DNA of 64,000 nucleotides from Daphnia pulex (taxonomy: Eukaryota > Arthropoda > Branchiopoda > Diplostraca > Daphniidae). Position 1 is the first letter of the stretch. Each line of letters starts with the position of its first letter. The DNA lies in assembly GCF_021134715.1 (NCBI RefSeq), contig NC_060024.1, positions 8,060,001 to 8,124,000 of the forward strand, in the 5' to 3' direction. The notes beneath the pieces are model-generated. The model searched no databases, had not been told where the DNA came from, and saw only the letters and a program-made list of their open reading frames with translations. The position numbers and the translations under genes were made by a program. Positions 11,190-22,530 of this stretch are shown here, piece by piece.

Positions 11190-11345
11190 TTTTCGTGTCG
11201 TGTGTTCTGTCGTATGAAAGTTATTCGTGATTCGAGCGTAGCCGAATAACGAATACGAATAAAATTAAGGGTCTTATTCAAATTTTCGAATAGAATAACA
11301 AATAACGAATAAAATCTCGAATAAAATTACGAATTAAGATAAAAA
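11190..11345. repeat. TTATTCG/CGAATAA-rich subterminal repeats
   Basis: The heptamer cgaataa and its complement recur many times in both orientations. Clustered short subterminal motifs of this sort are a feature of hAT-type elements, and this cluster lies at the 3' side of the hAT ORF beginning at 11845. Confidence 0.55.
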
Positions 11346-11844
11346 ATTGCGTTTTTTTTAATTTGTTTGTTTTAAGAGAAATAGTAAACCATCAACCAAG
11401 TTGATTAATGACAAAAAATTTTTTTTTTTTCTGTATTGGATTTATTTCGGTGTTATTTATCACATTGAAGATTTAATTGGAACAGAAATGACCGAATGAA
11501 TTTACTGCTTTTACTCGTAAAAATGAAATTAAGATACGATTGAACGGATTGACTGAGTTGTAAAAGCGAAAAGGAACACGGGAACATGAAATAAAAATAA
11601 CATACAATTTTAACGATTAAATTATAAGATCCTTACACTAGTATTCACTAATGGAATAGCGGTAACACTTGCGGCATAATTAGACGTTAAGTAGAGTAGA
11701 ATTGAGACCGAAGCGGCTGTTTTGCATTAGAACCACATCCTCCCTCCAAACCAAAGCGCAACAGATGCGTTGTTCTCAACTCTACTCATCCCATACAAAC
11801 GACAAAACTTGTTTAAAAACTTGTAAATTTCTTTTAAAGACCTT

Positions 11845-13470
11845 TCAGATTCTCTTGTAAACCTTTAAAATCAGTAGGGTTTCGAATAAACAGTCAGATA
11901 CGCGGTTTCTTCGAATCGTCGAAATAAGCGGCCCCGCACTGAAAAGTCTTTCGTCTGGCGCGCTGGAAGGAAGGGCGGTATTGAAACGAAGGAATAATTT
12001 CTTGATACGGGGATATTTGTTTAGGGAAAGCAAAGTTTTGTCTTGGTCCACCAAGAATAAATCGAGCTCGTTCAACACTGAGGACATTCTTGATGGAATG
12101 TCGAGGGGATCATCTCCAGAATTTTCTTTACTTCCAGTAACCATGTCGTTCAACTCCTCTAATTTGCATCGCAATAATTTTAGAACATTCATTTCCAATA
12201 CTTTGATTTCCTTGGGTATCGAATTTAGTTTGAATCGTGGATGCACTGACGTAGCTATGATGAAGCTTTCTCTTTCAAAGAGAGGCTTAAATCTAGAAAA
12301 ACCAAACAAAGAATATGAATGACTTCCTAAAAACACATGGTCTGATACTTTGCATTTAAATCGTACCGTTTTTCAATACCGGACAGGAGCCCACGGCGTA
12401 AATTCACTCCGTAACCGTTGGTTGCAAGATTCTTAGCTTCCATCATCGCTTCTTTAATTTTTTGTATGCATGGTATAACACATCCAAGATACGAGTTCAC
12501 CTCGGACTGTAAAACGTCCAAATATTTGGCCAGTGGACTCATTATCGCAACATATTCTTTCAGGTCCGCGTCATCTAATTGCTCCAATTTCAACTTCTTC
12601 ATCAAAGAATTTACTTTATCTTCAGGCTGGACCATAATGAATTGAACGGAATCAAATTCAGAGTTCCAACATGTACCACAAGGAGTCTTTAGTTGACATC
12701 CTAAACATACAAATGTGAACAATTATTCATTTTAAAAAATATCACATACCAAGGGTATCAAAAATGATTTATGATGCTTTGACGCTTCAGTTGCTGAGAT
12801 TCCATAACCCCAGCAATTTTCCAAAGGCTTTCTCGTGAGCCACCTTGAAAGAAGAACAACGGCCGGATCCAATAACTGTTTTGAAATTGGTTGTTGCAAC
12901 CAAGTTCAACGAATGAGAACAACAAGGAAAGTCTTCGCAAAGAGTACTTCTTTTGAAGTCGTATTCTCTTACACCTTCGTCGGTGTCTTTAGTGATTGAA
13001 GTCTAGAATTTTTGACACAGAAACCTCGTCACCAGTTTCAACGTCGTCAAATTCAATTCCCAAATCGATGTAGATCATTACAAGTTCATTTTCCAGGTCA
13101 TAATTGTCATAAGGATCAGAAGACACGTCCGGTTCTTCTGAGAATCCATCTTCATTAAAGATTGTGTTTCATAAATACATGAGAGAATCTAACAAAAGAA
13201 AAACGCATAATACCATCAAGAGAGGAAGACTTTGCCTTGGATAATGTCTTTGCTTTCTTGGCAGGATTCCCTTTCTGTTGAACAGCTGCCATAGTTTTGT
13301 CGGCCGAAAGTTTTTTCTTTTTTGGATTTTAAAGCTTCTTTTCGAGCAACCCGACGTGCATTTTCCCTTTCTATGAAATTTTGTTGCATGACTTGACAGC
13401 TTTCTTTATGTTTTCTCCGTTATCGGTAACAATGCAGCTCACCTTTCCTTTGATCTTGAATGTCTTCATA
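11845..13470 (-). mobile_element. hAT-family transposon, decayed transposase
   Basis: Reading 13470 to 11845 on the minus strand. A VSCIVTDNGENIKKAVK segment (about 13440-13380) carries the D of the first catalytic block. 12950-12760 has degraded SHSLNLVATTD and SFKVAHEKAF. 12722-12327 includes EYVAIMSPLAKYLDVLQSEV and YLGCVIPCIQKIKE. 12336-11845 has the hAT C-terminal dimerisation signature around ALPSSAPDERLFSAG. Stops and frame shifts make it non-functional. The order, strand and the ERLFSAG block support the call strongly. A second, different hAT copy lies at 54325-55930. Confidence 0.8.
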
Positions 13471-13712
13471 ACGGATAATTAGGATTGGGAAATGCCAGAA
13501 CTTTATTGTTTATTTGAGCCAAAAAAATATGTGATATTTAGAGAAACATAATATTTGAGACAATCTGTTTCAATTAATTATTTTTATCTGTTTTTAGTTT
13601 TGTACAGCTGGAAAAATTTATTCCTTCCGACTTCTTATATTTTATTATTATATTTACATTAAAATTGTAGAGCGCTTTTTACAAAATATGACACGAAGTA
13701 CATACATGATGA

Positions 13713-16268
13713 TCAAAGGCGCTGGACTTGGGTCCGGGTACACAATTCGGGATATTCAAGTCTGAAGAAGTGGGATTTTAATCTGGATCTGAAAGAGAGG
13801 AGGGAATCAGATGTCTGAATCACTGGGGGGAGTTCATTCCATAGAAGGGGGTCAATCCTACTGAAAGTGCGGTCTCCACAGCCTTTCTTTTTGGTGACAG
13901 CAACATGAAGCAAGACAGACCGGCTGAATCTCAAGTTAACGAAGTGTCGACGAATGGTGATTAGTTTCTTCAGGTAGGAGGGGGCAAAACCATTGATGCA
14001 TTTGTAGACCAGAACAAGGAACTTAAATTTAATTCGGAGTCTGACAGGAAGCCAGCAGTGGAGCTTAGCCAGGTGTGGTGTGATGTGGTCCCGCCTCTTC
14101 ACTCACTTTATCATCCGCGCTGCCATATTTTGCACTGTCTGAAGACGATTAATAATTTCTTCATGCAGGCCAGCAAATAGAGCATTGCAGTAATCAGTCT
14201 TGACAGTACAAAGGCATGCACAAGTGCTTTGGTCACAGTGCAGTTGAGAAGTTGACGAATACACCCGATAGATCTAAGATGAAAACTGGACGTTTTGCAA
14301 ACACCTCGCACATGCCTCTCCATCGTGAGCTGAGTGTCGAGGGTGACTCCAAGATTCCGTACCGAGTCAGATAAAGTTAGACAGCAGCTTCCATTGGGCA
14401 GTTTGAGGTCTAGACTGGGCTTCCTCTTCGCTCTTGTGGAGAAAACAAGCAGCAAATTACTTGTCATCGTTGAGTTTCATCCGATTCCTAGTCATCCAGT
14501 CCCATGTTTCATCCAAGCACCCAGAGAGCCGGCAATACGCAGCCGATTGACCATCAGACGGGAATTAAACTGAGAATTGAGCGTCATCCGCGTAGAAGTG
14601 AGAACATTCACCATGGCGACATGCAATGTGGTATACAGGAGCAGTGTATGATGTGAAGAGAAGAGGTACAAGAACAGAACCCTGGGGCGCACCGGTCGTG
14701 ACAGACGCACTCATTGATGAAACATCATTGACGAAGACAGACTGGGATCGGTCAGAAAAATTAGGATTTTAACCAGTCCAGAGCCCCATTTCTGACTACA
14801 AACAGGTTGGAAAGCCGGTCAAGAAGCATTTGGTGATCAACGGTATCGAAAGCAGCACTCAGATCCAACAAGACAAGAGCAGAATAGTTATCACGATCGA
14901 CAGACAGTAGAAGATCATTGAAGACCCGAACCAGTGCAGTCTCGGTCGAATGACCAGAGCGATACGAATATTGGACGGGCACAAAGAGATCATTGTCAGT
15001 GAAATGGGTTACAGTCTGTGTGGCAACAGTGCGCTCGATGAGCTTGGAAATAAGAAGTAGATTGGAAATTGGACGGTAATTCGAGAGACAGTCTGGATCA
15101 AGGCCAGTTTTCTTCAGTAAAGGAGTTATCACAGCACTTTTAAGGACAGTAGGCATATGACCAGAGGACAGTGACAAGTTAATAATTTTAATAATTGGAG
15201 AGGCAAGAACAGGGATTACTTGCACAAGTAAAAAGTCGGAATTGGATCCAAGCAAAAAGATTTAGAGGGGGAGTAATTTACCATTGATGTTATCTCAGTA
15301 GCAGAAACAGGGCGAAAGGAACTGAGCTTCTCATCAACCAAAGAAAGCGGAATGTCCTCGGAGTCACCAACAGGGATAGAATCCAGTCCACTCCGAAAAT
15401 CCAGAATTTTTGCCTGGAAGTAGGAGCCCAGGACATCGGAAATCTCCTCAAGCGATTTGTGCTGAGGAAGCTTGATGTCCTACCGCGAAATGAACTGGTT
15501 GAGGAGAAAGAACAACGCCCTTCGATCATTTTCACATTCTGAGATCTTGTTACGAAGATATGAAGTGTTTGCCATTCGGATATTTGTTGAGATGGTATCC
15601 CGAACCTCAGCAGTATTTCCTTGTCAACAGTCAGCTTACGCACTCTCCATCTTCTTTCTGCTCTTCGGTAAACTCTTCTCGCCTCAGCGATCTCATCATT
15701 GAACCAAGGAGACACAGGGCCAAGAACCACTGACTAAGATACCATTGGGGCATGCTTATTGGGAACTTGAGAAACCCCAGTGTTGTATTGCTCAAGCAGA
15801 GCCTCACATGTCGAAGCTGGTTCGGTTATGACAGGTAATTGAGCCATATCGCATCTTTTTCAACGGTCTGAAGGTTGTCTTCTTGAGTGGCAACAGAGGC
15901 TTAGAGATTCGCAGTGTGCACTGAACGACAAAGTGGCCAATGAATATATCCCTTACATCGGCTGAGAGGACTAGAAAATCACCAGAACAGCATAACACCA
16001 GGTCCAAGATACCATCCTTAATGTGCGTCGATTCCCTAACAAGCTGAATAAGGCCAAAGGAGTCAATAAATTCAAGAAACCGAAGAGTCAATGCATCAGA
16101 TGCATGCTCGAGATGAATGTTGAAATCATCAACGATGAGAAGTTTTCCAGAAAACGCCAATGTTACTTCAAGAAGATGGGGGAAGTCAACCAGAAAACCA
16201 GACAAACTTTGCTCCGGGGGGGGGGGGCGATACACAACAATCACACGAAAAGAGAGAGACTCCACCAA
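13713..16268 (-). mobile_element. LINE retrotransposon, L2/CR1 group, 5'-truncated and frameshifted
   Basis: Segments in order on the minus strand: 16268-15804 apurinic endonuclease (VVYRPPP near its start, then VDDFNIHLE and ILDLVLC); 15730-15290 linker; 15255-14761 reverse transcriptase with LSNYRPISNLLLISKLIERTVATQ-type block, AFDTVDH motif A; 14710-14580 motif B GAPQGSVLVPLLF and motif C FYADDAQ; 14467-14111 thumb region with LGVTLDTQLTMERHV; 14102-13713 C-terminal domain with RIKFKFLVLVYKCINGFAPSYL. Several frame changes and stops make it inactive, yet the catalytic YADD and FDTVD are intact. The 3' end is probably near 13650. Clade (L2 versus CR1/Daphne) is from motif memory. Confidence 0.85.
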
Positions 16269-16319
16269 TATTAAAAAGTCAGTGTACTCAAAACTAGTGT
16301 AGATAATAGGCTGTTGGAC

Positions 16320-17160
16320 ATCATTATAGAGGCTCTAAAGTAGAAATCGGGAAGTTATTCGTGTCGATTTGTAATATAGAAATGTTAATATAGAGCTTAA
16401 TTTTTTAGTTAAATTAATGTTTTTTAAATCATAAAATATTACACAGTTGGGGTATAATGGTTTCCATGGTTTTCAGATATGAGGTTTTTCACACATAGAA
16501 CTTTTTGTGATGGATGACTATTAAATGTTCTTGTTCAATTCTCGGGGGAAACGAATCATATTTGACTGGGTTTCTTCTTCGTGTTCATTGACTGGGTACG
16601 CGAGTAGTTTAAGAGAAAATTATTTCTAATTTATCAATCTCAACGTTTCTTTTTGTTGAACCCGTAACAGTTATACGAGAGTAAGCCTGCCTGTAGACCA
16701 TCCTAAAATTTTGTCAGAACAATTTTTAAAATCTTTCTCTCATTTTCTTACAATTTCTTTCAAAAATGATATTTTTCCCTGATGGGGGAAATATCGGATA
16801 TTTCCAAGAAGACTGGAATTCTTGGTATTTCATGCAAAATTTTACATTCCAGAACTGTAGTATCTGACAGTTCTTACTTTTCCCGTGGCTGACACTGAGC
16901 CAACAGTTCTCAGCAGTCATTGTGAATGTGCCATGTGGCTTGCGGCTTTGACTTTGGCTTGTTATTTTATGAGCTAGTAATGGGGCAAATTTTGTCAAAA
17001 GAAGGACAGAACAATAAAATCTTCTTTTCGTCGTCACAGCAGTCACTCCTTTTTTTGTACGGACTACGGAGGAATTGAATATCCATTGGGGGTAAAATAG
17101 TTCATGCCCCCCTGATAACAACCCAGGATTGGGGATCTTCATTCAAATTGCTTCTTGCCC
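16320..17160. other. Spacer upstream of the Ala/Pro-rich ORF
   Basis: AT-rich to about 16700. On the minus strand 17142-16726 is open for 138 codons, but I see no domain in it and its composition is unremarkable, so it is not called as a gene. Confidence 0.3.
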
Positions 17161-17815
17161 ATGTTATCGGGAATCCTGGGCTGTATCGAACGTTTCTTTG
17201 GTTTTCCCAGAAATGATGCATCGCAGAGATTATCGTTTGATTCACTTGATGCTCCTCCTGCTGCTCCTCCTGCTACTGTTTCAGCTCCTTCTGCAGCTCC
17301 TCCTGCTGCTCTTCCTGCAGCTCGTCCTGCTGCTGTTGCACCTGCTGGAGCTCCTGTTGCTGCTGCTGCAGCTCCTGATGCTCCTCCTGCTGCTCCTCCT
17401 GCTACTGTTTCAGCTCCTCCTGCAGCTCCTCCTGCTGCTCTTCCTGCAGCTCGTCCTGCTGCTGTTGCACCTGCTGGAGCTCCTGCTGCTGCTGCTGCTG
17501 CTGCAGCTCCTGCAGCTCCTCCTACTGCTCCTCCTGCTGCTCCTCTTGCTGCTGTTGCACCTGCTGCAGCTCCTCCTGCTGCTGCTGGCATTAACTGTCA
17601 CAGAAATGTGATGTATGACACGTTCAATTTCTTAACGCAACATTTGAGAACCGCAGCGAAAGTAAACATCGCCGACATCCCGGGTAGTTTCAAAACAACT
17701 ATTAGAGTACCCGGTAAAAAGTTTTTTTTTCTTATTTTTTTTTTTATGCATTTGTTTGTTTGTTTTTGGTTTTTTTCTAGGGGATTCTTTTGTGGCTACT
17801 TATTTAGCGATGACG
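17161..17815 (+). CDS. Ala/Pro-rich repeat protein, hypothetical
   Basis: From ATG 17161 the frame gives a 30-residue non-repetitive head (LSGILGCIERFFGF), then about 115 residues of Ala-Pro-rich sequence coded by gctcct/gctgct repeats, then a non-repetitive tail (NCHRNVMYDTFNFLTQHLRTA, then VNIADIPGSFKTT). Possible donors are GTACCC at 17707 and GTAAAA at 17713. The acceptor tttttctag at 17780 could continue as GDSFVATYLAMTTCERW to a next donor near 17869. The unique ends and even codon phase favour coding, but the repeat is open on other frames and on the opposite strand too. Function unknown. Confidence 0.35.
17248..17590. repeat. 129-bp tandem duplication inside a GCT/CCT tract
   Basis: A unit starting gatgctcctcctgctgct occurs at 17248 and again at 17377, exactly 129 bp (43 codons) apart and almost identical, followed by a third, shorter and more degenerate block of ctgctg. 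The tract is embedded in triplet repeats and keeps all frames open. Confidence 0.9.
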
Positions 17816-18436
17816 ACATGTGAACGTTGGCGATTGTCTGTGTGTGTGAACATTTTCATTACGATCGGTAAGCCTCTTATGAATAAAACAACATCCAATT
17901 CCGCGGTGGATGTCCCTCTCTCTCTCTCAGTGGGTTCACTTCAATACATTTTTTTCTTTTCCTCTTTTCTATGTGTACTTGTGGTGAGAAGGGCCATTCC
18001 AACTGTCCGGCATAAATAGCTGTGACGCCATTTCGATCAAACTATGGCCGACAATCAATTACAAAATTTTCTACCCAATTTTAACAATACTTTATTTAAA
18101 TTTGTCATATTGCCGTTTTAGTATTTGTCTGCCACTTGAGAATCACAACCTATCAGACACAATTTATCTTTTGATCGGCTGGAAGAACGTCCTGGCAGGA
18201 GGTGGATCCGGGCTGCTGGTGCTGTGGAGTCCAGTAGTGGATGCGTCGGGCGGTAGTTCAAGTGAAGGAAGATACGTTTGGTAGAGAGTCGAAAGACCGC
18301 TGACCATGTGCCGACTTTTGGGGGTTTACAGCCCATAGAAATGAAGTGGCTGAAAACAAAAGGCAATGTGCCACAATCTACCTGAACCACTTGAATGGAA
18401 CAATGAATGACTTGAATGAACTCAATCAAGCGGTTG
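17816..18436. other. No clear gene
   Basis: Contains the possible continuation exon of the Ala/Pro-rich ORF up to about 17868, then mixed sequence without a supportable ORF or repeat. Confidence 0.3.
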
Positions 18437-18671
18437 GTCGGCAAATTCGATTGGACTTGAGTCCAGAATATAAACAGCAGAGTCCTTCGACATTGAGATT
18501 GTGAAATCGATTCTCTACATCGGTCACAACATAGAAACCAGTGCGACTATTTCCAGGTAATTGACGGCAATCCATCCGCCTTTAAATAACTGATCAAGTT
18601 TACTGTTCAGATTTGTAAGTAATCAACTCCCGCAGTCAATAATTTTCCTGATTGATTCTTCCATCGCTGGA
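18437..18671. repeat. Dispersed repeat copy 1 (matches 58577-58805)
   Basis: About 230 bp in the same orientation as 58577-58805; shared runs include agtccagaatataaacagca and ggcaatccatccg, ending in both at cgctggac / tgctggac. Non-coding. Confidence 0.85.
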
Positions 18672-18898
18672 CGATTTGCGTCGAATGGGACGAATGGGGG
18701 AGAAGAGGAAACGTTGGTCCCCTTTTTTTCGTACGCCCTCCTCCCTCTCTTTCGTCCCATTCTCCCTCTTCTCCCCGTTTTCGCGCTAAAAAAGTCTAGA
18801 GCCATGCTGCGTTTCCAGATAAAACGGCAAAAGAAAACAGATCCCGAAGAGCCCTATAGGGGGAAAACGAAAACCGTCCCGTCTTACTCCAGTCTCCC

Positions 18899-18993
18899 CT
18901 AGACTGCAGAGCAGAAATATTTAGTGATCTGACGATCTTCAACGCTGTGTACGAGAGAAGCACTGCCACAAGAGAGGAGTGACGAAGAGTTTC
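18899..18993. repeat. Dispersed repeat copy 1 (matches 62538-62625)
   Basis: About 88 bp nearly identical to 62538-62625, with tagactgcagagcagaaata and gtgtacgagagaagcactgc. The two copies have different neighbours, so this is a short mobile or retroposed segment. Confidence 0.85.
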
Positions 18994-19241
18994 AAACAGC
19001 TGACTCGAAACCATAAGATTAATTTTAAGATTAATTTTTAATCTTTTCAAATTCATTTTTAATATTTAAAATAGAATAAACAAAAATAAGTAATAAAAAA
19101 TACATTTGACTTGATTTTTTGCGCAATTTATAAAAAATGCGAATTTCAATCACGAATTTAACATTAAAAGAATTGCCTAATCTAGATGAATTGGGTATTT
19201 AAAGATAGGAAATCACATTAAGCTTAAACTCAGAGTTGAAA

Positions 19242-20010
19242 CTAGCTCACCGAAACGTGAGCTTAGCTCAAGCTCTCCGCTCATGGCCTAAAAGTGAGCG
19301 GAGCTCAAGCTCAAGCTCGCACAAAAAAAAGACGAGCTTCGCTCAAGCTCACGTTCGCTCAAGCTCATTTCCAATTTTTTTTTAATTAATAAAATGCAAC
19401 TGGCAACGGTGTTTTTTTTGTTGAAAATTTGAAGTTAATGAAGCTATAGCATCGAATTAATTTGAGTCGAATCCAAGGGCTCCGCATCTCAAATTTACTT
19501 TAAAATTAAAGGGATAAACAAAGAAAAATAAGAAAATTTACAAAACAAGTCTTGCTTGCGAACGAGTCCCCACCCTACTTCCCCATCCCTACTCTTACCC
19601 TTCCTAGTCTTCCTACCTTTTTATTTTTAAAAGAAGGAAAACCTTTTGTAAAAAAAGGAAATCGACGCAAGGAAAAAGTAAAACATAAATAAAAATTAAA
19701 AGCTAATTTAAGTTACGGATACGGACCCTGGGATAAACCTCAAAATTAGAATAAAAACAGTAAATTTAAAATTTCTCTAAGTTAGACATTTTATGCGAGT
19801 CCGGTGGAAAATTTTGTATAATTTAGCAAATAAATTTCAATTTTGGCCGCTAGATGGCGCCACAAGCGTGAGCTTCCGCTCATGAGGCGAAAGCTCAAGC
19901 TCAAGCTCACACTTTTTCAAAAAGAGCGGAGCTCAAGCTCAAAGCTCACAAAATGAGTGAGCTTTTGAGCTTAAGCTCAAGCTCTCGTGAAGCTCGTTTA
20001 GTTAAACTAA
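19242..20010. mobile_element. MITE-like element with GAGCTTGAGCTC-rich ends
   Basis: Both ends are packed with gagctcaagctc and its complement: 19246-19370 on the left and 19866-20003 on the right. Single matches on the left (gtgagcggagctcaagctc) are found inverted on the right. The centre is AT-rich and non-coding. The layout, with subterminal repeats in opposite orientation, fits a non-autonomous DNA transposon. No target duplication is clear. A CTCF-like ctagatggcgcca lies inside at 19850. Confidence 0.55.
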
Positions 20011-21380
20011 ATCAATTTCTGGACACATTGATTCGTAATTTTATAGATTATGAACCAAAAACCCATATAAATACCCCCGAGAGGCGATCAGCCCCAACAC
20101 TAGCGAACCTGGCGGGGAATCCTGGGACCCTTTACTAAACACCCGCCGTTTCTTCCAAGAGAATGGGATAGCGCGAGAGTGTACCTTACCTTTCCTATTA
20201 TATCGTGGTTAGGTTCTGACGGTAGAAACAAAACAACTGAAAATAAAATTACCAGTGAATTTAAAACTAGCAAAGTATATCAACTCTCAACTTAAAAATA
20301 ACAGAATTCACATTCCTATGAGCTAATTCTAAATTCCGAAGTCGCCCAAGGGGCTTTATGGGCTTTTAGGTGTGTCTCTTTAATTTAGCGAATGTTAATT
20401 CCCAGGCCGTTTTTGGATACCAGTGTTGTTGTTAACTCGACCGGCTTTTAGCGAGCTTCACATCGGTGAAATTATTTTTCGTGTTACTCAATCCTAAACC
20501 TGTCATTTTTAAATCGATGTGTATTGTTTACCTTGCACATCAAATATGCACTTTTCGCCGTAATTCACCTTGTCTTTTTCTGATAAATTTCTGCGTAGGA
20601 TGAAAAATCAAAACTATGTCTATATTGTCTAACCTATCCGGCAACATTTCTATGCAGTCAAACCAAAAGTAAGCAAAACCAGAAAATCCAGAAAATTTCA
20701 AACCTTCGCGCCAGACGAACGCGTATTTTTTTTTAAATCAGTATAGGCTATCGGACATTTTTTTATTGTTATGAATCGAAAAGCCTTGTGGCGATCAAAT
20801 CCGTGAAATGGTCGCCACAGGTTTTGGTCGTTTTCATATGGAATACTTTGGTAACTTATAAAAATGATATTTTATTAACATTTTTAAAGGATATTGTAAA
20901 TTTTGTTTTGAGCAAGAGTATCTTTTGGCAAGTAGATGGCGCTGACTGATAACCATTTGTCTGTAACTGTATGTAACCACGTAATAGACACGTGTCTAGT
21001 CGTCTAGACCAGTCGCACGAGACACTAGTCACATACGCAAAGGCACACTGCATTGGTACAATCTGTCAACAAAGCCCAGACTATAAACAATCGCGCTGTT
21101 TTCCGCCAGGATTAGTGTAAAACTAAAAATTTTATTTTGGGATGGAATCTTGAGGTAGGTCTAAATATTTCCGTTGCAAAATGAAAAATGGTACAAAGCA
21201 TGGAAAGCCGGAAATATCTCTGGGGAAATTTTGTATTTCTTCACTATGAGCCCAATGCTGTTCCCGTGTGGCCTACTTTTGCTTTTGTCTGATCGTGCTT
21301 AGCAATGCCGGCACTACACTAACGATTTTGTTTGCTGTTTTTTTTTTAATTTTCCCATCTAGATATTGCAAGATAAAACT
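20011..21380. other. Intergenic sequence and probable 5' UTR exon of the next gene
   Basis: No ORF worth calling. At 21141-21154 a segment ggatggaatcttgag is followed by a good donor (GTAGGTC). The acceptor ccatctag at 21362 would join it to the start of the 281-aa gene. The intervening ATG there meets a stop at once, so the exon would be untranslated. Confidence 0.4.
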
Positions 21381-22530
21381 ATGGAAAAGCCAGGTGTACC
21401 ATGCCGTTGTTCTAAGAGTAAGAACAGGTGTGTTGCTTGCAAACCTGGGCAGGCCCTTGATCTCGATGCAGCCCTGCAAGAACTGGGTGCCCTCAACGGG
21501 GCAACTGACAAGCAAGAAAACACCCTGAGACATAGACGGCAAAATGAGCCCAAAATTTGCTTTGAGCAAAGTCCTCCAATTTGGATTAATAGCTCTACCT
21601 CAATTAGTACTAATAATGTTGTGCCTGCATTTCCACTACGGGTGGATACAGAGTACATCAAAGACCCACCTCAACAACCACCAAACTCTCCAGTATCTCC
21701 TCAGTTACCATATGAGCAATTTAGAATGAGGTAATAAAATATTGTTTATCTTATTATTTTTATTTATTGTGAACAAAGGAAAGAGTTGATTTCACAACCA
21801 ATTGAGTAATGCACAACAAATTGGAAGCCAGATATGGTTTGTTTTCATTTGAATCAGTGATTTAAAAGTTGGTTTTTAAGATTTTTGATGATCTTTTTTA
21901 AAATCTATATTTTTCACAACAAATTTATAACAATTCCAACTAATGCTTCTTTCATTTACAGGGAAGATCCTCTACCCCTGAGATGCGAATGGGATAATCG
22001 TGGCCGTAGGGTTAGTATGAAAGGGCGACAGCGCATGCTTTCGGGACCGGATAGTAGCAGCAGTCACAACGACCGATATTCTGAACGAATGAGAGACCGA
22101 AGTAGTTGGTCACGACCATATCGCATCCCTCGACCCAAGTTGCTCAACATGGGCCACTGTTCCAGAATACGGACCATCAGTGCTTTATTGCATGAAGAGT
22201 CTGACGTCAGATTACCCACAATTAGAGATACTAGTCCGGTCGCCAACACGGCCGAGCCAAGATTGAGAGATATGAGCGATGCTCTTAGGTGCATGGCCAT
22301 TGGGGAAGGTCTCACGAAGACTATAGTAAGTCTTCTATTTATTAAAAAAAATTAGTATCGATTCACTGATATCATTTGTAATATTTGTCTGTCGACAGGA
22401 TAATTCTGAATGTAGTATGAATTTTCCTCGTTCCCGTTCGGCGGAGAACCTGGAACGCCGAGTGATGGATGTGGCAGCCACCACTTTAGATGTCGTCTCA
22501 GAGAAAATTGAAAAGCTTCATGTGAATTGA
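21381..22530 (+). CDS. Unrecognised 281-aa protein, three coding exons
   Basis: Exons 21381-21730 (donor GTAATA), 21962-22325 (acceptor tttacag, donor GTAAGT) and 22399-22530 (acceptor gtcgacag, TGA stop) join in phase with no stop. The N-terminus is Cys-rich (CRCSKSKNRCVACK), possibly a small metal-binding knuckle, followed by LDLDAALQELGALNG, a Pro-rich stretch near residue 105, an Arg/Ser-rich middle, and an acidic-to-helical C-terminus (RSAENLERRVMDVAATTL, then VVSEKIEKLHVN). No transmembrane segment or signal peptide. The start was chosen as the first ATG after the acceptor at 21362. Clean splicing and conserved-looking ends suggest a real gene. I cannot name the family. Confidence 0.75.

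Noticed and set aside
16726..17142. 138-codon minus-strand ORF
   Set aside because: No domain, no splice context and no sign of repeat or conservation; length is within chance for this composition.
17139..17591. Minus-strand Ala/Gly-rich ORF and the Leu-rich + frame over the triplet tract
   Set aside because: Both arise because the repeat has no stops in any frame; neither has a non-repetitive extension as good as the frame starting at 17161.
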